64,000 nt of DNA from Mucilaginibacter sp. cycad4 (GCF_034263275.1 NZ_CP139559.1:5270001-5334000); one strand, 5' to 3'. Positions 1 through 12,424 are shown, counted from the first letter of the stretch. The notes: a model not told the origin generated them from the sequence alone. Numbers and translations are program-made.

Positions 1-1392
<1,392 letters not shown>

Positions 1393-1672
1393 TCATGCGC
1401 CTTTTGCGCCGCATGGTATGTCTTTATTTTAGATAATTGTTTGTTAGCGTCAAGAGATCAGGAATCAAGAACCAGGACCGAAGTCTTGTCTCTTTTTTCT
1501 TGCAATCTTGCCTCTGAGCAAACAACGTCTCTATCTGTTGTTTTCTCTTGTTTCAATTACTTCTTCCAATATGTCAAAGAACGTTTTGATCCTCCGTCAT
1601 TCTTTCATTTAGTCACTACGTCATTTTTCAATGACTCAATGACCAGATGACTTAATGACTTCCGGTTCAATG

Positions 1673-1746
1673 TGGAGAATAACGGATTCGAACCGTTGAC
1701 CCCCTGCGTGCAAGGCAGGTGCTCTAGCCAGCTGAGCTAATCCCCC
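1673..1746 (-). tRNA. tRNA-Ala (anticodon TGC)
   Basis: The minus strand folds as a complete cloverleaf: acceptor GGGGGAT pairs with ATTCTCC (with G-U pairs), followed by U8-A9, a standard D-arm, the anticodon arm CTGCC-TTGCACG-?CAG region reading TGC, and a T-arm with TTCGAAT. No CCA is encoded at the 3' end. Position in the 16S-23S spacer next to tRNA-Ile is the usual arrangement. Confidence 0.96.
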
Positions 1747-1841
1747 CTAAGATGAATTATCGAATTATTGATTTTTTGAATTATTGATTATTTTTCACTC
1801 AATAATTCAGTAATTCTATAATTCAATCATCGCCTCTTTTG

Positions 1842-1916
1842 TAGTCCCGAGCAGATTTGAACTGCTGACCCCTACATTATCAGTGTAGTGCTCTAACCAA
1901 GCTGAGCTACAGGACT
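1842..1916 (-). tRNA. tRNA-Ile (anticodon GAT)
   Basis: Minus-strand cloverleaf: acceptor AGTCCTG pairs with CGGGACT, anticodon stem CTACA/TGTAG encloses loop CTGATAA giving anticodon GAT, and the T-arm AGCAG-TTCAAAT-CTGCT is perfect. Discriminator base is A and CCA is not encoded. It lies in the rRNA spacer, 5' of tRNA-Ala in the direction of transcription. Confidence 0.96.
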
Positions 1917-2194
1917 TTTTTGTATTTCGGATCTCCGATCTTCGATTTTAGATTTTTTTATTCTTCAAATCGTCAATCGTAATCTCTTACAATCCCGCCT
2001 CTCAGATGTTATTGCCACTGATGGCTTCATCTTCTGGGTGTTTCCTTTTGCGTGTGTGTTATCAGTATATGACTGCTCATGTTTTGTGATCTTCGCTTTT
2101 CAACTACTCACCACTTAACCTAATCAACCATTTAACTAACTTTAAGAAATATCATGCAGCGAACAGTTCTGAGCCACTCAGAGGGCCTGCTCCA

Positions 2195-3716
<1,522 letters not shown>

Positions 3717-4048
3717 AAAATGTTTTGTTTTAATCACTGACCCTATTATTAATTAATAGAATCTGTATTATTATCTCTTTATACAGGCTCTCTTTATTTT
3801 GTAACTCTTCAGCTCAGTTTAACCTTGGTTAGACTTCGCCTCCCGTTACGCTACATGATTTCCATTTCTTAAAAGAACTTTCCCGCTTCCCTATCCAGTT
3901 CAGCTATATAATCTTTCAGTTTTACCTGAGTTGATTTGTCAATTTTTTTAGTGTGGGAATCGCTCCCTTTCACCCTTGATTCCTAAGGCCTAAAACCCTC
4001 ATCCTCTTTTCTTTAGAAGCTTTTAAACTTCTTCCCCGCTTGGGGCTG

Positions 4049-4079
4049 CAAAGGTAGAAAACCTTTTCTTCTTTCCAAA
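4049..4079 (-). promoter_or_regulatory. rRNA operon promoter P1 (closest to 16S)
   Basis: On the minus strand this reads TTTG (complement of 4076-4079), exactly 19 bp, then TACCTTTG (complement of 4049-4056). That fits the Bacteroidota housekeeping promoter TTTG-N19-TAnnTTTG. The transcript would start a few bases later, at a short GC hairpin (CCCC-AAG-CGGGG). Confidence 0.85.
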
Positions 4080-4151
4080 ACTTTTTTACTTTTTTATTTT
4101 CTAAAAGTTTCAGCCGCTTCCCTCTCTCTTTTCTTCCTCGTTTGCGGGCTG

Positions 4152-4183
4152 CAAAGGTGTGAATTATTTTCCGGTTTCACAAA
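4152..4183 (-). promoter_or_regulatory. rRNA operon promoter P2 (imperfect)
   Basis: Minus strand TTTG (complement of 4180-4183), a 20-bp spacer, then CACCTTTG (complement of 4152-4159). The -7 element has C instead of T at its first position and the spacer is one base long, so it is probably weaker than its two neighbours. The downstream sequence GCAGCCCGCAAACG is shared with P3. Confidence 0.65.
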
Positions 4184-4264
4184 AGATTTTTACAATCTTT
4201 TTTCTCCTTCCCTTCATTCACGCTCAACCTTTAAAGAACTCCCCGCTTCTTCGTTTGCGGGCTG

Positions 4265-4295
4265 CAAAGGTACACCCTTTTTACACTCATCCAAA
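4265..4295 (-). promoter_or_regulatory. rRNA operon promoter P3 (most upstream)
   Basis: Minus strand TTTG (complement of 4292-4295), exactly 19 bp, then TACCTTTG (complement of 4265-4272): full match to the Bacteroidota promoter. The predicted initial transcript folds as CCCGC...GCGGG. The rest of 3720-4690 holds the rRNA leader and AT-rich sequence without any gene I can support. Confidence 0.85.
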
Positions 4296-4693
4296 TTATT
4301 TTTAACCCTTTTCCTTAATGTTTACTTAACATGCTAATAACCAATAACAAAAATTTACATGGCTGGTTTATATACCGCCGTTATCTCTCTCTAAACCTAT
4401 TCACCCTTCTCTTCAAAAAACAATCAACACTTATTAATAAAAGCAACTGCCGCTTAGTTTATCCTTAAACAGGAATACAAACAGGTTTTATCATAAACCA
4501 ATACCTATTTGTTCTTAATATAGCAGGCACCATACTTCGCGCCGGTAATATCATCTCCAAAAAAATTAAACCGGGCACTCCTCACTTACAATTAAAGTTT
4601 AAACCAGAAGCTGTTTTAGTTATAACGAGCCCCGTTGCCGCATAAATTGATTATAAAGTTAAGGACACGGCACACTGCATATAGCAATGTATT

Positions 4694-4701
4694 TATATTT
4701 G
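4694..4701 (+). promoter_or_regulatory. Possible -7 element for the DUF695 gene
   Basis: TATATTTG matches the Bacteroidota -7 consensus TAnnTTTG and lies 44 bp before the start codon at 4745. No TTTG is visible 19 bp upstream, so only half of the promoter is supported. Confidence 0.4.
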
Positions 4702-4744
4702 ATTACCGTTAAATCAATCGCAACTCAAATACACAAACATTAAA

Positions 4745-5839
4745 ATGGATTTTCTAAAAAACATATTCAGAAAAAAAGAAACCCCGATAAGCACATACCA
4801 GGAATTTTGGGACTGGTTTATAAACCATGAAAAAGTATTTTTCAATACGGTAAAGGGGAGGCAAAATATCGACAAGGATTTTTTTGAGAAACTCTCACCA
4901 AAACTCAATGAGCTCAAAAATGGTATTTTTTATTTAACCGGGATGCTTAACGACAATACTGCGGACCTGATACTGACACCTGACGGCAATATCAACAATA
5001 TTGCTTTTGTTGAAGAATTAGTTGGCGCTGCTCCCCGGCTTGCTAACTGGAAGTTTACAGCTCTCAAACCGGCATCTGACATTAAAAACACCTACATAGA
5101 AATGGGGGGCTACCGGTTTGACGATCAAAACATCTCCTTTTATTCAAATGACAATACTACTTACCCCGATGAGATAGACATAACGGTAGTTCATAACGAT
5201 TTAAATGAGCAAAACAGGAATGAGATAATCAACGGGGTTTATATTTTCATTGATAATTTCATTGGCGAACTCAATTTTATTACCACAATTGATGAAATCA
5301 CGGTGGTTGGCAGGGATGATGCAAAAAGCGAACTGGTGCCCATAAGTAAACTAAAAGACTTTTTGACCTGGAGGCAAGCTGAATTTATAGAGAAATATGA
5401 ACATATCACGCGCGACATTTCGGAGGATAATTACTCCTTGCTGGAGGCCACATTAAAAAGCGGCAATGCTATGCTGGCTACCATAAACACAGGCTTGCTT
5501 TATTGGGATAACAAGGTATCGCACCCGTGGATAGTAAACGTTGAAATTAAATACAATGGATCTAAAAACAATGGCATGCCCGATCAAAAAACCTATAAAC
5601 TGCTGGATGCCATAGAAGAGGAGATTTTTGCCGCGCTCCCTGATACCGATGGCTACCTAAATATCGGCCGCCAAACTGCCGATGGTTTAAGGGTAATTTT
5701 TATTGCCTGCAAAGATTTCAGAAAACCGTCTTTACTGCTTTATAAACTCAAACAAAAATTCCAGGCTGTTATCGATATCGATTATAATATATATAAGGAT
5801 AAGTACTGGCAATCATTTAACAGGTTTATTGCACATTAA
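4745..5839 (+). CDS. DUF695 domain-containing protein
   Basis: This 364-residue protein has no signal peptide and no membrane segment. The C-terminal part (about 215-360) looks like the DUF695 domain, and the N-terminal half has the FWDWF...EKVFF start and the FTALKP stretch that I associate with Bacteroidota DUF695 proteins. The biochemical function of the family is not known to me. The gene stands alone between the divergent rRNA operon and the dehydratase gene downstream, with about 120 bp between it and the latter. ATG start; a -7-like TATATTTG lies 44 bp upstream. The domain name comes from memory of the family, not from a search. Confidence 0.75.
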   Translation: MDFLKNIFRKKETPISTYQEFWDWFINHEKVFFNTVKGRQNIDKDFFEKLSPKLNELKNGIFYLTGMLNDNTADLILTPDGNINNIAFVEELVGAAPRLANWKFTALKPASDIKNTYIEMGGYRFDDQNISFYSNDNTTYPDEIDITVVHNDLNEQNRNEIINGVYIFIDNFIGELNFITTIDEITVVGRDDAKSELVPISKLKDFLTWRQAEFIEKYEHITRDISEDNYSLLEATLKSGNAMLATINTGLLYWDNKVSHPWIVNVEIKYNGSKNNGMPDQKTYKLLDAIEEEIFAALPDTDGYLNIGRQTADGLRVIFIACKDFRKPSLLLYKLKQKFQAVIDIDYNIYKDKYWQSFNRFIAH

Positions 5840-5958
5840 CCGTTCAATCGGATGTCCACCTTCCGGTGGTTTTGCTGCAATTTAACATTGTTGCCTAAAA
5901 CGATTTATAGAAATCTATATTTGTTAAACAACCAATTCAAAACACAATACATCTTATA

Positions 5959-7674
5959 ATGGAGGAAAAACCGCTACGAAGCCGGCAATGGTTTGGTAAA
6001 AAGGGCAAGGATGGCTTCATATACCGTGCCTGGATGAAAAACCAGGGTATCCCGGCACACCAGCTGCAGGGGAAGCCGGTAATCGGTATCTGCAATACGT
6101 GGTCGGAGCTTACACCCTGCAATGCCCATTTCCGGGAATTAGCTCAATCTATAAAAAACGGCATTTACGAAGCCGGCGGTTATCCTGTCGAATTCCCAGT
6201 AATGTCGTTGGGCGAAACTTTGGTTAAACCTACTGCCATGCTTTACCGAAACCTGGTAAGTATGGATGTGGAAGAAAGCATCCGTGCCAACCCGCTTGAC
6301 GGCGTAGTGCTGCTTTGCGGCTGTGATAAAACCACACCGGCGCTGGTAATGGGGGCCTGCAGCGTCAATATTCCAACTATAGTAGTATCGGGCGGAGCCA
6401 TGCTAACCGGTAAATACCGGGGCAGGGATATCGGCACATCAGATATCTGGCGCTTTTTCGCAGATCACCAAACCGGGCAAATGAACGACGAGGACCTTTA
6501 CACTGCCGAAGCCTGCATGGCCCGCAGCCAGGGTCATTGTGCAGTAATGGGTACGGCATCAACCATGGCCTGCATGGTTGAATCTCTGGGGCTTTCACTG
6601 GCAGAGAACGCAGCCATTCCTGCTGCAGATTCGCGCCGGAAAGTTTTAGCACATTTATCAGGCAACCGTATTGTTGATATGGTGCGGGAAGATCTCAAAC
6701 CTTCAGATATCCTTACCCGGCAGGCTTTTGAAAATGCCATCACGGTTAATGCCGCTATAGGTGGCTCCACTAATTTTATTATACACCTGCTGGCCATAGC
6801 AGGCCGTATCGGGGTTGATTTAAGTATGGACGATTTCAATACGTCTGCCCGTAAGATACCCTTACTGGCTAACCTGCAGCCATCTGGTAAATATTTTATG
6901 GAAGATTTTTATTATGCAGGAGGTTTGCCGGCTTTAATGAAAGAGCTTCACGAACAACTTAACAGCGATACCATTACCGTAAGCGGCCACCCCATATTAC
7001 GTAATTATGAAAACAGCGAATGTTTTAACCGCGAACTGATAGCCTCCGTTGATAATCCTTTTAACCCCACAGCAGGCATAACTGTACTTAAAGGTAACCT
7101 GTGCCAAAATGGGGCAGTGATTAAACCATCGGCTGCAAGTCCGGCCTTAATGCAGCATACCGGTAAGGCCGTGGTATTTGAAAATATAGAGGATTTTAAT
7201 CATCGTATTAACCACCCGGCATTGGATGTGGATAAAGACAGCGTACTGGTATTGAAAAATGCCGGCCCCAAAGGCTATCCCGGTATGCCCGAAGTGGGCA
7301 ATATGCTGATCCCCAAAAAACTGGCGGACCAGGGTATTACCGATATGGTACGTATCTCGGATGGACGGATGAGCGGTACCGGTTTTGGCACAGTGGTATT
7401 ACATGTATCGCCGGAGGCTGCCATTGGCGGGACGTTGGCAATAGTACAGGATGGCGATATGATTAAACTTGATGTGCCCGCCGGGACACTACACCTTGAG
7501 GTTAGTGATGAAGAAATTGCCGAAAGAAAATCAAAACTGGTATTAAATAACAATATCAGCAAACGGGGATACACTTATTTATACCAAACGCATGTGGAGC
7601 AGGCGCATCTTGGGGCTGATCTTGATTTTTTAAGAGGCGGCTCGGGGAGCGAGGTTTTGAGGGATTCGCATTAA
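5959..7674 (+). CDS. IlvD/Edd family dehydratase, probably a pentonate (L-arabinonate-type) dehydratase
   Basis: A 571-residue enzyme of the IlvD/Edd family, which removes water from sugar acids or dihydroxy acids using an iron-sulfur cluster and Mg2+. Cluster cysteines are visible at about C45 (ICNTW), C122 (CGCDKTTPA) and C194 (GHCAVMGTAST); GGSTN and SDGRMSGT are further family signatures. The N-terminal RSRQWFGKKGKDGF start and overall length fit the sugar-acid branch (arabinonate/xylonate dehydratases) better than dihydroxyacid dehydratase of branched-chain amino acid synthesis. The next gene is a short-chain dehydrogenase in the same direction, 182 bp on, which would suit a non-phosphorylating pentose oxidation route. 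Exact substrate is inference. Confidence 0.85.
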   Translation: MEEKPLRSRQWFGKKGKDGFIYRAWMKNQGIPAHQLQGKPVIGICNTWSELTPCNAHFRELAQSIKNGIYEAGGYPVEFPVMSLGETLVKPTAMLYRNLVSMDVEESIRANPLDGVVLLCGCDKTTPALVMGACSVNIPTIVVSGGAMLTGKYRGRDIGTSDIWRFFADHQTGQMNDEDLYTAEACMARSQGHCAVMGTASTMACMVESLGLSLAENAAIPAADSRRKVLAHLSGNRIVDMVREDLKPSDILTRQAFENAITVNAAIGGSTNFIIHLLAIAGRIGVDLSMDDFNTSARKIPLLANLQPSGKYFMEDFYYAGGLPALMKELHEQLNSDTITVSGHPILRNYENSECFNRELIASVDNPFNPTAGITVLKGNLCQNGAVIKPSAASPALMQHTGKAVVFENIEDFNHRINHPALDVDKDSVLVLKNAGPKGYPGMPEVGNMLIPKKLADQGITDMVRISDGRMSGTGFGTVVLHVSPEAAIGGTLAIVQDGDMIKLDVPAGTLHLEVSDEEIAERKSKLVLNNNISKRGYTYLYQTHVEQAHLGADLDFLRGGSGSEVLRDSH

Positions 7675-7699
7675 ATAATTAATACAATAGCGAATAGGC

Positions 7700-7790
7700 T
7701 TTGAGCAAGGGCTTGTCAGTCTGAGCCCGTCAAAGACGCGCGCGCAGAGGTCTGCCCACCATGCTTCGATAAACTCAGCATGACAGCCTT
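7700..7790. repeat. Intergenic palindromic repeat (GTCATGCTGAG / CTCAGACTGACA type)
   Basis: Between the dehydratase and the dehydrogenase, a stretch beginning TTGTCAGTCTGAGCCCGTC and ending TTCGATAAACTCAGCATGACA forms an imperfect inverted repeat. It resembles the GTCATGCTGAGCTTGTCGAAGC intergenic repeats common in Sphingobacteriaceae. It may act as a terminator or processing hairpin between the two genes. Confidence 0.6.
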
Positions 7791-7856
7791 TTTTAGCTTT
7801 CATGTTTCGCTATCGCACGATATAACATTAGATAATAAAAACTATCAACCTAAAAA

Positions 7857-8624
7857 ATGATAACTGATAAATTTAGCGGGCAGGTGGCCATAATAACCGG
7901 TGCCGGGCAAGGGATTGGTTTTGAGATAGCAAAACAGCTAAGTATTGCTGGAGCAGCTGTATTATTGAACGATTTGAGTGAAGAGCTGGCTACTCAGGCA
8001 TCCGATACCATTAATAGGCTCGGCGGTAATTGTTACCCGGTGGCCGGCGATGCTTCAGACATTGATTTTATACAGCAAATGGTTGATGAAGCAGTGCAGC
8101 GTTATGGCAAACTTACCATAGCCGTTGCCAATGCAGGGATCACTTTATTTGGCGATTTTTTGAATTACCCTGCCCAATCCCTCCAAAGTGTAATGAACGT
8201 TAACCTGCAGGGCAGTTTCTTTTTAGCGCAAAGGGCAGCCAGGCAAATCGCTAAACAAAAAAGCGGGGGCAGCATCCTGTTCATGTCATCGGTTACGGGG
8301 CACCAGGCCCACCAGGACCTTGCCGCTTATGGTATGACGAAAGCTGCCCTGGAAATGCTGGCCAAAAGCCTGGTAGTTGAATTATCGCAGCACCAGATTA
8401 CTGTAAACACCGTTGCGCCCGGCGCTACCCTAACCGAACGCACTATGGAAGATGCCGGTTATCAAAAAACCTGGGCGAGGATTACCCCTATGGGCCGTGC
8501 CGCAACCGTTGAAGATGTGGCGAACGCTGTGTTGTTTTTGGTTTCGCCAAATGCAAGGCATATCACCGGGCAAAACCTGGTGGTTGATGGCGGATGGACG
8601 GCGGTTAGTACTTCGCCTTATTAG
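7857..8624 (+). CDS. Short-chain dehydrogenase/reductase (SDR family)
   Basis: This 255-residue classical SDR has the NAD(P)-binding TGAGQGIG at 14-21, NAG at 92-94, the catalytic serine near 144-145, and the YGMTK active-site motif with Y158 and K162. The C-terminal ITGQNLVVDGGW is the usual substrate-end signature. SDRs of this type oxidise or reduce sugars, polyols or 3-oxoacyl compounds. Following a sugar-acid dehydratase, a role as a sugar or aldose dehydrogenase is plausible but not shown. ATG start. Downstream sequence to 8763 is intergenic and contains the CTCGGCCGGGGCCGAG palindrome at 8731-8746, a possible terminator between converging genes. Confidence 0.85.
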   Translation: MITDKFSGQVAIITGAGQGIGFEIAKQLSIAGAAVLLNDLSEELATQASDTINRLGGNCYPVAGDASDIDFIQQMVDEAVQRYGKLTIAVANAGITLFGDFLNYPAQSLQSVMNVNLQGSFFLAQRAARQIAKQKSGGSILFMSSVTGHQAHQDLAAYGMTKAALEMLAKSLVVELSQHQITVNTVAPGATLTERTMEDAGYQKTWARITPMGRAATVEDVANAVLFLVSPNARHITGQNLVVDGGWTAVSTSPY

Positions 8625-8763
8625 TGTTGGTGAATGGTTGATTGGGTTGATCAGGTGAATGGTTAAATAAAATGCCGCCGCTCATCTCTGGCCTTGTATA
8701 CGGCGTTGTCCCGCGGCCGTATAACAGACACTCGGCCGGGGCCGAGCGGCAGCAAGAACCAAT

Positions 8764-9615
8764 CTACAGTTCAAGATCATTCAACAGATAATCAAATGTA
8801 AACCTGGGTTCATACCCAAAATATCGTTTAGCCTTATCGCTTACATAAACCCGGTCAATGCTTTTCGGAAACGCCCAGCCTTTTGACCGGTAAATAGCTT
8901 CGGCCTGCGGATAGTGCTTTATTATTACTTCTGCCGGGCTATGCTTTAATTGTACAAGCTCATCTTTTTTAAAGAGCGAGCTGCTTGTAATATTAAAGGT
9001 CTCAAATTCTGAAAAAGTTTGCGCCAGGGCTAAACGTAAACCTTCGGCTCCGTCACGTTCATCAAGGCCGCGGTAAAGGCGATGGTTTAGTTGGAGGTTA
9101 TCCGTTTCGGGCAGGAAACGACCAACCCGGTAAACCGATGTTTGCAAGCCTTCGCGGTAAAAGAAATCTTTACAAAGCTGCTCGGCCGTTTGCTTGGTGA
9201 TGTCATAAATATCGCGTGGCTTAATCGCCAGCTCTTCATCAACCCAAACAGCCCGGTCTTTATCCATCATTGCATCGCCATAAATAGAGGTGGTGCTGAT
9301 ATACAACATTTTTTGAACACCATTGGCAATACAGGCGGTGAGCAAATTGAGCGTGCCGTAAATATTTACATCAATAAACGCTTCCCTTGGGTAGTTGAGC
9401 TCATAATGTTTACCATGGATTGCCGCAGTATGGATAATTATATCCATGTTTTTAGTGACCGCCAAAACCGCCTCTTTATTTAAGATATCGATAAGCTCAT
9501 CAGTAGTTTCGGCCGGGATTATATCTATACCGGTAACCTGATGCCCAAAGGCCCGAAGGTGCTTAACTGTAACCGCACCTAACCTGCCCGACGAACCTGT
9601 TACTAAAACGCGCAT
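8764..9615 (-). CDS. NAD-dependent epimerase/dehydratase family protein
   Basis: This 283-residue extended-SDR protein starts with the Rossmann motif GSSGRLG (7-13) and has the catalytic Y137-x3-K141 pair in YDITK with a preceding STTS stretch. Such enzymes epimerise, dehydrate or oxidise nucleotide sugars or related compounds; the substrate cannot be read from sequence. The upstream gene, a small acetyltransferase, ends 3 bp before its ATG, so the two are almost certainly co-transcribed. Confidence 0.85.
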   Translation of the reverse strand: MRVLVTGSSGRLGAVTVKHLRAFGHQVTGIDIIPAETTDELIDILNKEAVLAVTKNMDIIIHTAAIHGKHYELNYPREAFIDVNIYGTLNLLTACIANGVQKMLYISTTSIYGDAMMDKDRAVWVDEELAIKPRDIYDITKQTAEQLCKDFFYREGLQTSVYRVGRFLPETDNLQLNHRLYRGLDERDGAEGLRLALAQTFSEFETFNITSSSLFKKDELVQLKHSPAEVIIKHYPQAEAIYRSKGWAFPKSIDRVYVSDKAKRYFGYEPRFTFDYLLNDLEL

Positions 9616-9618
9616 TTA

Positions 9619-9918
9619 TTAATGACCTGGTGCTATTGCCAATATGCGGGCCCACTCGGGGTGGCGTTTCAGGTATGAGGCCACATAAACACAAAGCGGC
9701 ACCAGTTTCAGGTTATTTTCTTCGATATAGTTAAATGCCTTTTCAACAATGGCCGACGCCACACCTTTACCTTCCAGTTCAACCGGCACTTCGGTATGGA
9801 TGAGGTAAATTTTATCGTCCTTTTTTTTGTAGTCGATAAAAGCACGGTGGCCTTCAACAATCAGTTCAAAATTGTGGATGGCCTCATTATTTACCAGGGG
9901 GATTTCTTCGTATTTCAT
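9619..9918 (-). CDS. Small GNAT-type N-acetyltransferase (YjdJ/CG10865-like)
   Basis: At 99 residues this is the compact acetyltransferase type (COG2388/PF14542 as I recall it): a short beta region, then VPVELEGKGVASAIVEKAF (about 44-62), which holds the GKG acetyl-CoA phosphate loop, then VPLCVYVASYLKRHPEW. Its acceptor is unknown. It is separated by 58 bp from the alpha-amylase gene upstream and by 3 bp from the epimerase gene downstream, so these three may form one operon. Confidence 0.8.
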   Translation of the reverse strand: MKYEEIPLVNNEAIHNFELIVEGHRAFIDYKKKDDKIYLIHTEVPVELEGKGVASAIVEKAFNYIEENNLKLVPLCVYVASYLKRHPEWARILAIAPGH

Positions 9919-9976
9919 AGCAGTATATATTACGGGGTAAACAAATGTATAAAATGTTCACCCCGTTTAAGATAAA

Positions 9977-11464
9977 TTACTTCTTAATTCCCCAAACCGA
10001 TACCGATCCGGCTTTAACTTTAAACTCAGCCCAGCCATCGGCAGTGATCACTACCTCTTCGCCCCCGTGCTTATCCAGGTAATCAACAAACACTTTACCT
10101 GCATGCCCTGCTCCAATTTCCATTTCTTTATAACCATCCTCACTGTTTGAAATTACCACAGCACAACCCGAATCTTCGTGATCAGTATCGCCTTCACGCG
10201 TCCAGCCTATGCAGTTAGGATGGTCAAAATAATCGCGCTGGGTTCCGTAGGCCATGTTTTTCCTTACATAAAGCATGGTTTCGAGCTCGGTTACTACAGG
10301 CAGCTCTATTTCATGATCTTCGCCATCACCACCTTTGTCGGTATATTTTGAGCCATACATATCTGCATAAAAAACACAGGGATAACCGGCCTCACGCAGC
10401 AGGATCAGCGCATAGGCCAAAGGCTTAAACCATTGATCGATCGGTTGCTCCAACGACTGCAGTGGCTGGGTGTCATGGTTCTCAACAAGTGTAACTGCCA
10501 GTTCGGGCTTTACGCTCAAGAGTGTGTTATCAAAAATAGCGGTGAGGTCATAATCCTTCCCGGCCCTTGAGGCATGATGAAAGTTATCATGCAGCAGGGT
10601 ATCAAAAAGCGACATGCGCCCTTCAGTCGCCTCAATGTATTTTAACAATTTAGGCAAATCAAACGCCCAGTACTCGCCAACGGTAAAAAACTCGTGCTTA
10701 AACTCATTGCGCATATAATCAAGCCATTCGTTGTAAAAGCCATGATCCATATGTTTTATTGCATCAAGCCGGAAACCATTAAATTTTGCGGTTTTAAAGT
10801 ACCATTTACCCCACTTTTTCAGCTCTTCCCGTACGCTTGGGTTCCGCGTGTCGATGTCTGAAAGCATGAGGTAATCAAAATTGCCGTTTTCATCGTCAAG
10901 CACATCTTCCCAGCCTTCGCCATATTGGTTCTGGATGCTGAATATAGCCGTTTCCTTTTTATAGGCATCGTAATCAATACCCGAAAAGCACTGCCAGTCC
11001 CATATAAATTTGGAGTATTTTCCCTTGCGGCCCGGAAAAGTGAATTTGGTATAAGCGCCTATTTCGTAAACCTCGCTAATAAACTCGTTACGGTTGGCGG
11101 GGTCAACCTTGCGGGCGTTCACCTTTTCAATTTCGTCGGCCCCCCCCATGTGGTTAAGCACTACGTCAACATAAACCTTTAACTGTGCTTTTTGCGCCGC
11201 AGCTATGGCATCGAGATATTCCTGTTTGGTACCGTATTTTGTGGCGATTGTACCTTTCTGATCAAACTCGCCCAGATCATAAATATCGTACACATCGTAC
11301 CCGGCCGAGAGCCCTCCGCTTGCCGCTTTATAAGCCGGCGGAAGCCATACCGAATCGATCCCTTTTTTCTTCAGATTTTCTGCATCATTTTTTAACTGAT
11401 TCCACAATCTGCCTCCGGCGGGGTAATACCATTCAAAAAACTGCAGCATTGTAAAATTTTCCAT
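9977..11464 (-). CDS. Alpha-amylase, GH13 (cytoplasmic type)
   Basis: This 495-residue protein hydrolyses alpha-1,4-glucans. It has the four GH13 regions: DVVLNH (100-105), GFRLDAIKH with the nucleophile D234, VGEYW with the acid/base E264, and ENHDT with D331. It resembles the liquefying, maltohexaose-forming subfamily (GH13_5). There is no signal peptide (MENFTMLQFFEW), so it should act in the cytoplasm on stored glycogen or imported oligosaccharides. Region IV has E rather than the more usual D before NHD; the catalytic D is intact. A two-domain regulator gene lies 105 bp upstream in the same direction. Confidence 0.93.
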   Translation of the reverse strand: MENFTMLQFFEWYYPAGGRLWNQLKNDAENLKKKGIDSVWLPPAYKAASGGLSAGYDVYDIYDLGEFDQKGTIATKYGTKQEYLDAIAAAQKAQLKVYVDVVLNHMGGADEIEKVNARKVDPANRNEFISEVYEIGAYTKFTFPGRKGKYSKFIWDWQCFSGIDYDAYKKETAIFSIQNQYGEGWEDVLDDENGNFDYLMLSDIDTRNPSVREELKKWGKWYFKTAKFNGFRLDAIKHMDHGFYNEWLDYMRNEFKHEFFTVGEYWAFDLPKLLKYIEATEGRMSLFDTLLHDNFHHASRAGKDYDLTAIFDNTLLSVKPELAVTLVENHDTQPLQSLEQPIDQWFKPLAYALILLREAGYPCVFYADMYGSKYTDKGGDGEDHEIELPVVTELETMLYVRKNMAYGTQRDYFDHPNCIGWTREGDTDHEDSGCAVVISNSEDGYKEMEIGAGHAGKVFVDYLDKHGGEEVVITADGWAEFKVKAGSVSVWGIKK

Positions 11465-11569
11465 GCGTTTAATTAAGTAAGCTATTTATAAATGACTACT
11501 TAACTAAATATACACAGAAAGGTTTTATTCGGCTTAACCGCAACATTAAATCATTATGAACCAAACTGT

Positions 11570-12262
11570 TTACCCGGCATGAATCTGGTGGATCTTTTCT
11601 TTGGCACTGTCCAGCAATGATTCGTTACAGCCGCTTTCGTCAACAAGCTCGGCAATGCGGTAACTGTAATATTCCCGCTTTAATACGGTTGGAGCTATAC
11701 CGAAAGCATTGGCAAGCAGCATCAGTTTCCCCGGGTTAAAAGCTGTTTCTCCCTTTTCCACCTGGTTTAAACGCTCTGCATCTATGCCGAGTTTTTCGGC
11801 CAGTGCGTGTTGTGTAATATTAAGCGAATTTCTGTATTGATCAATAAAAGCCCCAAAATGGCTCTGGGGGACCATTTCGTTTATCATGTTATCAAGAGGC
11901 GCAACTTCTTCAGTCTTATAGTTGGTATTGACATGCTGTACAAACAAATGCCGTGCACTTTTAAATAATAACGAAAAGCGGTAAGCCATCTGATCGAACA
12001 GGCTTTCATCAATGCTGTAATTAACATTTCCTTTAATACCATAAACCTTCAGGATCCCCAGGTTTTTTAGTTCGGCCACATGCTTGTTGATGGTTTCGAT
12101 ATTGAACGGAATTTCGTAAAGCATTTCGCGCTTTACAACATTATTATGCTCAATAATGATCCTGATGATGGCAACTCTTACCGGGAGCGCCAGGGCCTTG
12201 GCAAAGTTTGATAACTCTTTATCGTTATCATCAAAATTTGTGTATGAATAAGAAAGTGGCAT
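11570..12262 (-). CDS. Transcriptional regulator: winged-helix domain plus XRE-type helix-turn-helix
   Basis: This 230-residue protein combines two DNA-binding modules. Residues about 18-95 look like an ArsR-type winged helix (ALALPVRVAIIRIII ... INKHVAELKNLGILK), and residues about 140-195 are an XRE/lambda-repressor helix-turn-helix (ITQHALAEKLGIDAERLNQVEKG). No metal-binding cysteine pair is apparent. It lies directly upstream of the alpha-amylase gene on the same strand and may control it, but that is inference from position. Confidence 0.8.
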   Translation of the reverse strand: MPLSYSYTNFDDNDKELSNFAKALALPVRVAIIRIIIEHNNVVKREMLYEIPFNIETINKHVAELKNLGILKVYGIKGNVNYSIDESLFDQMAYRFSLLFKSARHLFVQHVNTNYKTEEVAPLDNMINEMVPQSHFGAFIDQYRNSLNITQHALAEKLGIDAERLNQVEKGETAFNPGKLMLLANAFGIAPTVLKREYYSYRIAELVDESGCNESLLDSAKEKIHQIHAG

Positions 12263-12424
12263 ATATTCACAGATTAAATTATAATACTCAACTACAATGC
12301 CGTTAAGTAAAAATTAAAACATATGACAGCATCACTGACATTGCCATTATGTTGACAAAAATTAACGATTATCGCGGCTGCTTAATTGTGCCGGGCAGGG
12401 GGTGTGATAAAGAAGAATGGCCGG

